This document shows, in pieces, positions 8,720 to 16,770 of a DNA stretch of 34,682 nt. The stretch spans positions 1 through 34,682 of the forward strand of contig NZ_BNBY01000054.1 in assembly GCF_014656195.1 (NCBI RefSeq), given 5' to 3'. Position 1 is the first letter of the stretch. Every line of letters begins with the position of its first letter. Below the pieces are notes generated by a model, which saw only the letters and a list, made by a program, of their open reading frames with translations, was not told the DNA's origin and made no database searches. The position numbers and the translations under genes were made by a program. The stretch is from Kitasatospora xanthocidica. GTDB lineage: Bacteria > Actinomycetota > Actinomycetes > Streptomycetales > Streptomycetaceae.

Positions 8720-10285
8720 TCAGACCCCGGCGCTCTCCTGCTGGAGCCGCTCCTGGTCCTCCTGGCTGGGCGGAAAGAGGTCCTTCAGGTCGTTGTAGTA
8801 GCGCTCGACGCTGCGCAGGCTCACCGGCTGATCGCCCTTGCCCCGTGCCCGGAGGTTGTAGGGGTGGCGGAAGAGGTGGCGACGGAGTTCTTCCGGCCCG
8901 GGGTGACGCCCGTACTCGGCGACCCAGGCGGCGAAGCCGATGGCCCACTCCAAGGGGATGTTCCTGGCGAGCACCTGGTCCGCCAGCGCGGGGGCGATGG
9001 ACGGCAGGTCGTTCTCGTCCGGGTCGGCAGAGGGCGCGGCCCCTTCGCTGCGGGTGGTCTCCGCGAGGTCCGCGAAGCGCTCCCGCACCGGCTCCTCGGG
9101 CTGTCCCGCACCCGCAAGCGCTGTGCGGGAATCCAGGGCGTCCGGCGGCTCATACGCGCCCGTCAGGTCCGGCTCCGGCTCGACCCGCACCGCGTGCAGC
9201 GGCGCCGAGGCCGTCTCTGCGAAGCTCCCCGTAGGGGCGCTGACCTGCGAGGGCTCAGGAAACGCCTGCTCAGGAACCGGGCCCTGCGGAACACGGTGAC
9301 CTGCACTCGCAAAGGCCTCCGCGCCCGGCCCCGCAGGGGCGAAGGCCTGTCCGGCCGACCCCCGCAAAGCGGTCGGCCGGCCGGACACCGGGGCCGCAAC
9401 GCCCTCGTGCGGCGCCTGCATCGGCCCCGTCCATTCTCCGGCGGGGACGGACGCTATCTCTCCGTCCGCTGGGGCCAGCTCCTTGCGCGGACCGGCGACG
9501 GTCGGCAGGCGAGCCGAGCCCTCCGGAGCCTGAGCCCGCTGCTCCGGCTGGCGGTGGGCGGCTGTCGCGCGGGCGGCGAAGATCCGGTCCAGCGGGCGGG
9601 TCGCGACGCCGGCAGCCGCGAGGCCGTCTTCGTAGGTCACCTCGATCGGCACGCCGAGTTCCGCCAGCTTCAGCGGCAGGTGCGCTGCGGCGGGCAGCTT
9701 CTCCTTCGGGCCGATCGGGGCGTCCTTCAGCAGGGTCAGGTAGGCGAGCCGGGCCTGCTCCAGCCGGACCGCATCGTCCACACTCCGGATCTCCCACAGC
9801 TGCATCCGCCGCCACATCGCCCAGGTCTGCCGGGGAGCGAGGAACCAGCGCATCAGCCGGATCTTCTCGATGGTCCTGTTGGAGCCGAGTCGAGCGAGGC
9901 GGGAGATCGCGTGTCTCGCCGCTTCGCTGATGATGATGAACAGCACCGGGATCACGGCATGCATCCCGGCCCCCAGGGGGTCGGGCCAGGAAGCCGCGGC
10001 GTTGAACGCGATGGTCGCCACCGTGAGGCCCCATGCTGTGGGGCGCAGCAGGGGGAAGGGGATGCGCAGCCAGGTGAGGACGAGGTCCAGGGCGAGGAGG
10101 ACGAGGATGCCGGCGTCCACGCCGATCGGGAAGGCGTAGGCGAACCTGCCCATCCCCACGTCGGAGGCCACCTGGCGAACCGCCATGTACGAGCCGGCCA
10201 GGCCGATCAAGGCAACAACCGTGGCGCCCAGCGCGACGAGCGAAATCAATGCCCAGTGGACCTTGGTCAGGACCGGTCGTGTCAC
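8720..10285 (-). CDS. DUF2637 membrane protein (Spd-like, conjugative element)
   Basis: Protein of 521 residues. The N-terminal third has four predicted membrane helices at about 11-33, 48-72, 84-101 and 105-122, the DUF2637 architecture. Members occur in actinomycete integrative and plasmid elements, where Spd proteins help spread the element through recipient mycelium; that role here is inference. A long low-complexity Ala/Pro/Glu linker (about 230-420) leads to a C-terminal helical domain, LARNIPLEWAIGFAAWVAEYG to SVERYYNDLKDLF, that looks like a winged-helix DNA-binding module. The GTG start has a strong gaggag site five bases upstream. A terminator follows the stop. No TraB translocase, replication or excision gene accompanies it, so the element looks incomplete. 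Confidence 0.8.
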   Translation of the reverse strand: MTRPVLTKVHWALISLVALGATVVALIGLAGSYMAVRQVASDVGMGRFAYAFPIGVDAGILVLLALDLVLTWLRIPFPLLRPTAWGLTVATIAFNAAASWPDPLGAGMHAVIPVLFIIISEAARHAISRLARLGSNRTIEKIRLMRWFLAPRQTWAMWRRMQLWEIRSVDDAVRLEQARLAYLTLLKDAPIGPKEKLPAAAHLPLKLAELGVPIEVTYEDGLAAAGVATRPLDRIFAARATAAHRQPEQRAQAPEGSARLPTVAGPRKELAPADGEIASVPAGEWTGPMQAPHEGVAAPVSGRPTALRGSAGQAFAPAGPGAEAFASAGHRVPQGPVPEQAFPEPSQVSAPTGSFAETASAPLHAVRVEPEPDLTGAYEPPDALDSRTALAGAGQPEEPVRERFADLAETTRSEGAAPSADPDENDLPSIAPALADQVLARNIPLEWAIGFAAWVAEYGRHPGPEELRRHLFRHPYNLRARGKGDQPVSLRSVERYYNDLKDLFPPSQEDQERLQQESAGV

Positions 10286-10451
10286 GGCACTCCTCTTTCG
10301 CTGTGGTGCTCAGGGAGCGAGTTTTTCACGTGGGTCGGACGCCGCGCGCGGGACCTGCCTGGTCAGTGGACGTGATGGCCCTCAGGGCGCGCCCTTTTCG
10401 ATACTCGCTGACACCGTACGGATGCGGAGTGCTTACCTGATCTCCAATGTC

Positions 10452-10985
10452 TGCCCGCTCAGGCCCCGCCGGGTCTGAACGTCGAGGACCTGTTCCCCGC
10501 CGACAAGCGCGGCAAGGTCACCGCCAAGGGCGGCGCGACCGAGTGGATCCGCTGGCAGTCCGGAACGGCCCAGCTGTTGCCCCGCCTGATCGCCGGCCGC
10601 CCCAAGGCCCGCTGTTCCTCACCGAGCGCCGCGCGCCCGCCGGCACCCCGACCCTCAGCATCTGCCCGGCCATGGGCCGTGCCCGCCTGTCCTACCGGCG
10701 GGCGGAGGAGATCTTCGAGAAGGCCACCCGGCTGCTGGCAAACCCGCTCGCCTGCCCCGAGCAGTGGGAAGACCTGCAGGACTGGACGCTGCACCGCTGG
10801 CGCCATTCGAGCCTCACGCACGACGCGGAGAACGGCACGTCCACGCCGATGCCGCTGGCTCGGTCCCGGCACGCCTCCGTCCGCTCGCTGGAGCGGTACG
10901 CCCGCCCCAGCGTCGACGCGGTCGCCCGGCACATCGCCGCCCAGGACCCGGCCGCCCGCCGACGCCAACCTCGGTTCAGCTCAGC
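10452..10985 (+). pseudogene. Tyrosine recombinase C-terminal remnant, frameshifted
   Basis: Catalytic half of a tyrosine integrase in two frames. The first frame gives GLNVEDLFPADKRGKVTAKGG and TEWIRWQSGTAQLLPRLIAGR. It shifts at about 10603-10615 into GPLFLTERRAPAGTPTLS, which runs on through WTLHRWRHSSLTHDAENGT and RSRHASVRSLERYARP. The latter holds the box II histidine/arginine cluster and the terminal H...RY with the nucleophilic tyrosine. The N-terminal arm and core-binding domain are missing, and the natural end is lost because the frame runs into the antisense of the kinase gene. A one-base deletion in the cccc run of gccgccccaagg would explain the shift. It cannot make a working recombinase. 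Confidence 0.75.
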
Positions 10986-11058
10986 TCGAGATCGTCTCAA
11001 GGCGGCTCTTGGGCTCACCTTGGCTGGACCCCTCAATCCGCACGGCGCCGCGCCTTGG

Positions 11059-13359
11059 TCAGTTACCGGGCTTCACCCGCAGGGGGGCCAGGGAGCCCAG
11101 CACGCGCTTCGCCAGGGCATCCGGCAGCGGGCCGTACATGAGGTTCTCGCCGACCGCCTGGCCCGGCGCGCTCAGCCCGTAGGCCAGGAAGTTCGTCAGG
11201 ACGGCGGTGCCGGCGAAGGCGCGGTCGGCCCCGGCGTGGTCACAGAAGCCGACGTAGCCGACGTCGACGATGGGGTAGCTGCCCGAGGCGGGCTTCGCGT
11301 AGTCGATCGTGACCGTCAGGTTGGTGCCCGAGCCCTGCACCGAGCCCCCGGCGGCCATCAAGCTGGCGGAGTGGGGGGTGAGCTCCACCGACTCGGAGCC
11401 GCCGGACTTCACCTTGGCCTTCTGGAGGGCGCCGGTGTCCGGGAGCGGCATGAAGGACATCGACCACTGGCTCCCGGCGACGTAGGCGGGGAGGTCGGAC
11501 GCGTTCGTGCCGGACCCGGGCCGCGACTTGTCGGGCCACGCCCGGCCCGGCTGGTACGGGAAGTCGCCGGGCGCCGCCTTGGCGAGGTACTGGGTGAAGA
11601 TGGCGGTGGACGCCGACTCGTTGCTCGGGATCCGCACGTCGATCGGCGAGTCCGGCAGGTTCCAGATCGGGTTGAGCGCCTTGATCACCGGGTCGTTCCA
11701 CTTGGTGATCTTGCCGGTGAAGATCTTGGCGAGCGTCGGGGCGTCGAACTCCAGCCCCTTCAGCCCGGGCGCGTTGTAGACCACGGCGATCGGCAGCACG
11801 GTGACCGGGATCTGGGAGGCGTACCCGCTGGGGCAGTGGCGGCCGACGACGGCCCGCTGATCGGCCGTCATCGGGGAGTCCAGGGAGACGCCGTCGGACT
11901 TGAAGGTCGCGTACTGGTCCATCACGGCGCCGCTCGCGGGGCCGTTGAAGGTGATCCCGACGCCCGGGCACTCCTTGGCGTAATCCGCCTGCCACTGCTT
12001 GACGAGGGCCACCTGCAGCCCGTCCGCGCCGACCGCCTGCTTGCCGTCGGGGCCGCAGGCGGTGGCGGTCGTCGCCGTCACCGAGGAGGACGGGCCGGGC
12101 TTCGGGCCATGGGACGGCGGCTCGTCCGGGGCGTGGTCCCGCCAGACGAGGAAGCCCAGGGTGCCCGCCGTGGCGACGACCACCGCGGACAGGGCCGAGC
12201 CGATCAGCACGCCCTTGCGCCGCCGCGGGCCCGCGGCGGCGTCGGCGAGGGACGGGCGGGTGGAGGGAGCCGTCATGTACGAGGGGACGGCCGGCGGTAC
12301 GGGGCCCGCCGACGTCGCGGTTCCGGCGGGCGGGGTGGCCGGCGTCGCGGTCACGGGAGCCGGAGGAGCCGCGGTCACGGGAACCGGAGGAGCCACCGCC
12401 GCGAGCGGAGCCGCCGGGGCGGTCGGCGTCGGCGCCAGCGGACTCGGAGTCACCGGACCCGGCGCCACGGGAGCCGCGGCCGTTGGCGTCGGAGGCACCG
12501 GACCCGCAGCCGCGGCCGCCGGCGCCACCAGCCCCGTCCGAAACTGAACCGTCCGCTCCCGCTCACCCCGCGCGGCAAGACCCAACAACAGCTCCACCGT
12601 CGGCCGTTGCTCCGGATCCTTCGCCAGGCACGCGACGACCAGCGGACGCAGCTCCGCCGCGAGCCCGGTCAGGTCCGGCTCCTCGTACACCACCCGGAAC
12701 CCCACCGCATGCGAGGAGTCCGCGCCGAACGGCCCGCGCCCGGTGGCCGCGAAGGCGAGCACCGAGCCCAGCGCGAACACGTCCGTGGCCGCCGTCGCCG
12801 TACCGCTGCGGAACTGCTCGGGCGCCATGAACGGCGGGGTGCCGACGGCCACTCCGGTGCTGGTCAGCTGGGTCTCGCCGTCCGCCTTGGCGATGCCGAA
12901 GTCGATGACGCGCGGGCCGTCCTCGGCGAGCAGCACGTTGCCGGGCTTGAGGTCGCGGTGCACCAGCCCGACCCGGTGGATCTCCCGCAGCGCCTCGGCC
13001 AGCCCGGCGGCCAGCCTGCGCACCTCGGGCGGGGTCAACGGGCCCTGGCCGGCGACCCGTTCTCCCAGCGAGGGACCGGCGATGAAGAGCGTCGCCAGCC
13101 AGGGCGCCGGCGCGTCGGCGTCCGCGTCGAGCACGGGCGCGGTGAACGCCCCGCTGACCTTGCGCGCGGCCGTGACCTCCTGCCGGAACCGGGCCCGGAA
13201 CTCGGCGTCCGCGGCCAGCTCGGGCCGGATCACCTTCACCGCGACCTGGCGCCCGGACAGCGACCGGGCGCGGTACACCACGCCCATCCCGCCCGCGCCG
13301 AGCCTGCCCTCCAGGAGGTACCCGCCGATCTCTCGCGGATCGTTCTCCAGCAAGGTCAC
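11059..13359 (-). CDS. Transmembrane Ser/Thr protein kinase with extracellular PstS-like domain
   Basis: Receptor-like kinase of 766 residues from the preferred GTG at 13359, which follows ggggaggggtcgg; an in-frame ATG lies 33 bases upstream. Numbered from that ATG, the kinase domain (about 25-290) has the glycine loop GRLGAGGMG, K53, HRDLKPGN with D147, D164 of DFG, and GTPPFMAPEQ. An Ala/Pro/Val linker (288-388) leads to one membrane helix at about 394-417. The exterior part (about 445-777) matches the phosphate-binding protein PstS: IPVTVLPIAVVYNAPG, TLAKIFTGKITKWNDP, SASTAIFTQYLAK and GYVGFCDHAG. The simplest model is a kinase that senses phosphate or another oxyanion outside the cell. 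Kinases with solute-binding sensor domains occur in actinobacteria. No pst genes adjoin it. Confidence 0.93.
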   Translation of the reverse strand: MTLLENDPREIGGYLLEGRLGAGGMGVVYRARSLSGRQVAVKVIRPELAADAEFRARFRQEVTAARKVSGAFTAPVLDADADAPAPWLATLFIAGPSLGERVAGQGPLTPPEVRRLAAGLAEALREIHRVGLVHRDLKPGNVLLAEDGPRVIDFGIAKADGETQLTSTGVAVGTPPFMAPEQFRSGTATAATDVFALGSVLAFAATGRGPFGADSSHAVGFRVVYEEPDLTGLAAELRPLVVACLAKDPEQRPTVELLLGLAARGERERTVQFRTGLVAPAAAAAGPVPPTPTAAAPVAPGPVTPSPLAPTPTAPAAPLAAVAPPVPVTAAPPAPVTATPATPPAGTATSAGPVPPAVPSYMTAPSTRPSLADAAAGPRRRKGVLIGSALSAVVVATAGTLGFLVWRDHAPDEPPSHGPKPGPSSSVTATTATACGPDGKQAVGADGLQVALVKQWQADYAKECPGVGITFNGPASGAVMDQYATFKSDGVSLDSPMTADQRAVVGRHCPSGYASQIPVTVLPIAVVYNAPGLKGLEFDAPTLAKIFTGKITKWNDPVIKALNPIWNLPDSPIDVRIPSNESASTAIFTQYLAKAAPGDFPYQPGRAWPDKSRPGSGTNASDLPAYVAGSQWSMSFMPLPDTGALQKAKVKSGGSESVELTPHSASLMAAGGSVQGSGTNLTVTIDYAKPASGSYPIVDVGYVGFCDHAGADRAFAGTAVLTNFLAYGLSAPGQAVGENLMYGPLPDALAKRVLGSLAPLRVKPGN

Positions 13360-13558
13360 GTCCCGACCCCTCCCCCAGGCATGTGCGGCCACCCGGCCGA
13401 CCGACCCAGCCTAGTGGGACACCCGTTCACGAACCGACGGCAGCCCCCAGAGAACCCGCAGGTCCGTCCGCTGCTCGACCGTGTCGAGGCCGGACCGAGC
13501 CCGCCACCTCACCAAGAGCCCCACCAGGCGGATCACAAGGCGTTGCATTCATCACCCT

Positions 13559-13583
13559 GAGCTACATGTCACTTCGCCGTAGC
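13559..13583 (+). repeat. 25-bp direct repeat, copy 2
   Basis: Same unit as 7263-7287, with A for T at repeat position 8, and the same orientation. It lies 136 bp upstream of the start of the recombinase/endonuclease VII fusion. Together the copies bracket 6.3 kb containing the DUF2637 gene, two integrase remnants and the kinase. Confidence 0.7.
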
Positions 13584-13706
13584 CGTGCGAGCGCGAGACC
13601 GTCGAAGCCGTGAGGGTCAGCGGGGTGTGCCGGCCGGCCGCTACACCCATGGCCGGAACGTCGGCAGCGCCGTCGACGGGCCCACCGGCTCCCCGCCCCC
13701 CGCGCA

Positions 13707-13712
13707 TACAGT
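13707..13712 (+). promoter_or_regulatory. Possible -10 element of a leaderless promoter
   Basis: TACAGT (TANNNT type) ends seven bases before the GTG at 13719, and no ribosome binding site precedes that GTG. This spacing puts the transcription start at or near the start codon, as in the leaderless mRNAs common in actinobacteria. I see no convincing -35. Confidence 0.35.
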
Positions 13713-13718
13713 TTCCCC

Positions 13719-15113
13719 GTGACCAGGTCCGACCCGTACGACGTCCTCGCCCAGTGGCTCGCCGCCGGCCTCGGCAAGCACGGCCGCGCCCTGCAGGGCA
13801 CCACGCCCGTCCGCTACGAGGCCGACCTTCGCGAATGGCTGCACTTCACCGAGGAGACCACCGGCATCGGCGCCTGGAACGCCGACGCCTCGACGGCCTC
13901 CACCTGGGCCTACGCCCCCGCCCTGCGCCGCCCCAACCCCGAGCGCCCCTCGCGCCGCCCGCTGGCGCCGCGCGTCTCCCTGCACAACCCCGCCCGGCGC
14001 CTGGCCGCCCTCGCCGCGTTCTACGCCTACGCCGCCGGCGCCGGCCACATCCCCGAACCCCCGTTCAACGCCGCCGCGCTACGCCCCGCCCCCACCGCCC
14101 TGCCCCGCACCGCGCCGCTCACCCTCGAGCAGGCCGCCGGAATGCTGTACGCGGCCGACGACCTCCTGCCCAGCCGCCACCGCCGCGGCCCCTACGACAC
14201 CGCCCCGCACCGCGACCGCCTCCTCGTGCACCTCCTCCTGGACGGACTACGCCCCCGCCAGGCCGTCGGCATCGACCTGGAGGGCCTGCACGAGGAGGAC
14301 CCGCACCGCCGCGTCCGCACCCTCGCCTGCCCCGCCCCCAAAGGCGACGGCGCCATCACCCACCAGCCCTCCCGCGAGGTCTGGCAGGCCATCGCCGACT
14401 ACCTGCCGCACCGCGTCGACGGCCGCGACCCCGACACCGGCCGCCGACCGCTGCTGACCAGCCGCAACGGCCGGCGCCTGGACTCCAACACCATGCCCGG
14501 ACGCATCGTCAAGGCCGTCGCGGCGAGGGTCCCGGAGCTCGTCTTCGAACCGAACACCGTCACCCCCGACCGCCTCGCCATGGCCCCCGCCGTCCTCCTC
14601 GACCACCCGCTCCCCGCACCCGCCCCCGACGGCTGGGCCCCGCCGGATGCCCCGCCCCTCGAACGCCTGCGCCTCGACCTGCGCCACGCCCTCGACGCCG
14701 CCCCGCTCTGCCCGCCGCTCTCCGGCGGCTGCCCGGCCGACTGCGAGCGCTGCGCCGTCCGCCGACGGCTCTGGGCCCAGTGGGAGCAGCGCTGGAACAC
14801 CTCCGACCCGGCCTACCTCTCCTGGCCCCTGCCCCCCTACGACCACCGCCAGCGCCCCGCCGAACGCCTCCTCGCCTACCACCACGGCCGCTGCGCCGTC
14901 TGCGGCTCCCCGCCCGAGACCGGCCGCCCCGCCCACACCGAGGACCACGACCCCCACACGGGCCTCACCCGCGGCCTGCTCTGCCACCGCTGCCGTCCCC
15001 AGGCCGACCAGGGCGCGGCACCGTTCTGGGTCCGCTACCACGAGCGGCCGCCAGCCGCCGTCCTCGGCCTCGAACTGCGCTACCCGGCGCTGCGCGGGGA
15101 GCAGCGGGGCTGA
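13719..15113 (+). CDS. Tyrosine-recombinase-like protein fused to endonuclease VII (HNH) domain
   Basis: Protein of 464 residues that appears to join two enzyme types. Residues 15-125 resemble the helical core-binding domain of phage-type integrases (TPVRYEADLREWLHF, NPARRLAALAAFYAYAAGAG). Residues 133-300 resemble the catalytic domain, with LLLDGLRPRQAVGIDLEGL (R178), K208, and TPDRLAMAPAVLL in the box II position. No tyrosine occurs between residues 229 and 365, so the nucleophile is missing. A cysteine cluster follows (C331, C338, C342, C345). Then a complete recombination endonuclease VII motif: CAVC (392-395), DHDPHTG (409-415) and LCHRC (421-425), with two CxxC zinc pairs and H410 as candidate catalytic base. 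Likely role: binds DNA through the recombinase part and nicks it, perhaps at branched structures. The frame is intact. The recombinase part is a structural reading, less certain than the endonuclease. Confidence 0.75.
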   Translation: MTRSDPYDVLAQWLAAGLGKHGRALQGTTPVRYEADLREWLHFTEETTGIGAWNADASTASTWAYAPALRRPNPERPSRRPLAPRVSLHNPARRLAALAAFYAYAAGAGHIPEPPFNAAALRPAPTALPRTAPLTLEQAAGMLYAADDLLPSRHRRGPYDTAPHRDRLLVHLLLDGLRPRQAVGIDLEGLHEEDPHRRVRTLACPAPKGDGAITHQPSREVWQAIADYLPHRVDGRDPDTGRRPLLTSRNGRRLDSNTMPGRIVKAVAARVPELVFEPNTVTPDRLAMAPAVLLDHPLPAPAPDGWAPPDAPPLERLRLDLRHALDAAPLCPPLSGGCPADCERCAVRRRLWAQWEQRWNTSDPAYLSWPLPPYDHRQRPAERLLAYHHGRCAVCGSPPETGRPAHTEDHDPHTGLTRGLLCHRCRPQADQGAAPFWVRYHERPPAAVLGLELRYPALRGEQRG

Positions 15114-15366
15114 ACCAGGGCGGCCGGCGCGCCGAGGCTCACACGGACGACGACGGAGCGGCGAAGCAGCGGCTGGCTTCTCCCGCACCCGGAACCTCCA
15201 CACGGCGCTGCCTGACGGAGGCCGACGCACCGGGTAACGACCTCTGTAGGACGGGCAGCATGCTGGAGCCGCCGACCGCCGTGGGCCGGGCAGCACCCCC
15301 GCTCGCCAACCCGGACCGCCCCCGGATGCCAGGCCGTGCCAGTACAGCCAGGATCTCGCCGCGCCG

Positions 15367-15873
15367 TCATCTGTCCAGGACCTCCCGCCAGACGTTGCCG
15401 CCTTCGGCCCATGTCCAGAACCACTTCCGCAGCGACTCCGCCGCATAGGAGAGTCCGTCGTGAGGATCCTCGCCCCATTCGGGAACCCAGCTGCCAGAGT
15501 CGTAGAGCAGCACTGGGTTGTCGACCGCGAGCAACGAGACGTGCCAGTACATCGAGCAGCCGCCTGCCGTCAGCTCGAACCACGACTCCGGTACCCCCTC
15601 TGCTCGGTTGCGTTCGCGAGCACGTGCTGCGGACGGCCAGTCGTGCAGATGGCCCGGTGCCCGTTTCCCGTCACACAGAGAGACGAGCCCACAGTCAGGC
15701 CCAAAGCCCCCGTCCGCGACCTCGGTGTAGACACGGCGGAGCAACTCGGGCAGCCGAAGCCCCAACCTGCGCTCGACCTCCTCAACCTGCGCCACGGTGA
15801 CCGGAGCAAAGAGCGGCCCGCGCGGGGCGTCCGCGAAATAGGCGGCCACCACCTCGGTCGATGATTCGAACAC
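15367..15873 (-). CDS. SMI1/KNR4 (SUKH) family protein
   Basis: Protein of 168 residues with the SUKH pattern: VEEVERRLGLRLPELLRRVYTEVADGGFGP near the N terminus, then alternating strands rich in aromatics (LLYDSGSWVPEWGEDP) and a final helix LRKWFWTWAEGG. Bacterial SUKH proteins are often immunity proteins against polymorphic or contact-dependent toxins. No toxin gene is visible nearby, so this would be an orphan. The start is a GTG with a weak gggac upstream. The upstream reading frame at 15782-16114 overlaps it by about 90 bp. Confidence 0.85.
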   Translation of the reverse strand: MFESSTEVVAAYFADAPRGPLFAPVTVAQVEEVERRLGLRLPELLRRVYTEVADGGFGPDCGLVSLCDGKRAPGHLHDWPSAARARERNRAEGVPESWFELTAGGCSMYWHVSLLAVDNPVLLYDSGSWVPEWGEDPHDGLSYAAESLRKWFWTWAEGGNVWREVLDR

Positions 15874-16114
15874 AATCGTCCCGTCGCTGCAGGAGCCGCG
15901 TCGACCGTCCTGTGACCGGTCCAGCCAGTCCGCGCCGTAAGTGCTCTGCTATCCACGCGGCTGGGACATAAGCCTCATCGAAGCGCCGGCCTGGGTCCCA
16001 CGCACGTGCTCGCAGCTTCTCGATCAGCACGTCGTCGTTCGCCGCCTCGCCATCAGGTCCAGGGCGCCACCTGGGGTGCAGCGGTGTGGAGACATCATGC
16101 GAAGCAGCGGTCAT
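15782..16114 (-). CDS. Hypothetical protein, doubtful
   Basis: A 110-residue frame whose first 70 residues look like real protein (ANDDVLIEKLRARAWDPGRR, FDEAYVPAAWIAEHLRRGLAG) and whose last 40 are arginine-rich, as expected of out-of-frame reading. Its end overlaps the start of the SUKH gene. No good ribosome binding site precedes the ATG. It is probably a genuine short gene or gene fragment that has lost its natural end. I recognise no family. Confidence 0.4.
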   Translation of the reverse strand: MTAASHDVSTPLHPRWRPGPDGEAANDDVLIEKLRARAWDPGRRFDEAYVPAAWIAEHLRRGLAGPVTGRSTRLLQRRDDCVRIIDRGGGRLFRGRPARAALCSGHRGAG

Positions 16115-16176
16115 GCACCGGGAGCATAGCCATGGGGCGACGGTATGTGCGCGGACGAGTTGTCACTACACTCCGG

Positions 16177-16412
16177 CTACGGGCGGGTGGCGCCGTAGTA
16201 GTCCCCGGCCGGCATCGCGTCGATCCCGGCGATCTTGACGTGGTCGCCCGTACGGGGAGCCTCCAGGATCTTCCCGTCACCGGCGTAGAGCGCGACATGG
16301 TAGATACCGGTGGAGTTGTTCCAGAACAGCAGGTCGCCGACCTGGAGGTCGGCCTTGGCCACAGGGCGGCCAGACGTGGCGTGGTACTGGTCGGCCGCGG
16401 TGCCCGCTGTCA
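16177..16412 (-). pseudogene. NlpC/P60 peptidase C-terminal remnant
   Basis: The last 77 codons of a cell-wall peptidase: TAGTAADQYHATSGRPVAKA, DLQVGDLLFWNNSTGIYHVA and DYYGATRP. NlpC/P60 enzymes cleave peptidoglycan peptides with a Cys-His pair. The histidine of IYHVALY is present, but the segment with the catalytic cysteine is gone. The match stops at about 16412, where the frame runs into unrelated sequence. A short inverted repeat CCCCCT/AGGGGG (16417-16422, 16436-16441) lies just beyond the break and could mark an insertion or deletion junction. Confidence 0.8.
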
Positions 16413-16519
16413 CCCACCCCCTTGACCAGACACATAGGGGGACCCGCAGGGCGGACGGAGGCTCTACGGTGAGGCCATGAAGCTCGTCGACCTCAAAGGC
16501 CTGATGGCGCGCCGTCGGG

Positions 16520-16767
16520 CCGAACCCGGCCCCTCGGCTAATTCTGCGCCGATCCCATGATCGCCCCGCTCCGATGGCCGGAGGACGTCGTCGAGCAGTG
16601 ACTCTACGATCCCGGCGAACGGGTCCTTCCAGCGCGACTACGGGCACATCGACCCGCAGGGCGCTGCGGATCTCGCCGCGGGTCTGGGCCGGGAACCTCG
16701 CGTGCATGTGCTCCTCCCACAGTCGTGAGAGGAGGTCCAGTTGCGGTTCGTGCACGTTCGAAATCAT
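16520..16767 (-). pseudogene. Frameshifted fragment of a hypothetical gene
   Basis: Two frames in series look like protein. The first, from an ATG at 16767 or GTG at 16755, reads EPQLDLLSRLWEEHMHARFP, then ALRVDVPVVALE. Near 16630 the sense passes to another frame reading KDPFAGIVESLLDDVLRPSE. The join suggests a single small helical protein broken by an indel, or two fused scraps. No family is recognised with confidence. Confidence 0.4.
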
Positions 16768-16770
16768 GCA

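Larger units (their letters stand above)
13360..13718. other. Intergenic region between kinase and recombinase-like gene
   Basis: No gene seen. It holds the divergent promoters of the kinase and the recombinase/endonuclease fusion, the second 25-bp repeat at 13559-13583, and a -10-like hexamer at 13707. Confidence 0.6.

Noticed and set aside
12265..12545. Repetitive Gly/Ala/Val-rich sequence on the plus strand resembling a PE_PGRS-like protein
   Set aside because: It is the complement of the kinase's Ala/Pro/Val linker.
10447..13560. 1037-codon plus-strand frame
   Set aside because: Only its first 180 codons are integrase remnant; the rest is Arg/Gly/His-rich antisense of the kinase gene, whose own strand has clear domains.
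16477..16560. 27-codon frame MKLVDLKGLMARRRAEPGPS with a TTGACC box upstream
   Set aside because: Too short, the purine-rich site is only a few bases from the ATG, and the frame ends quickly; it may be the stub of a lost gene.
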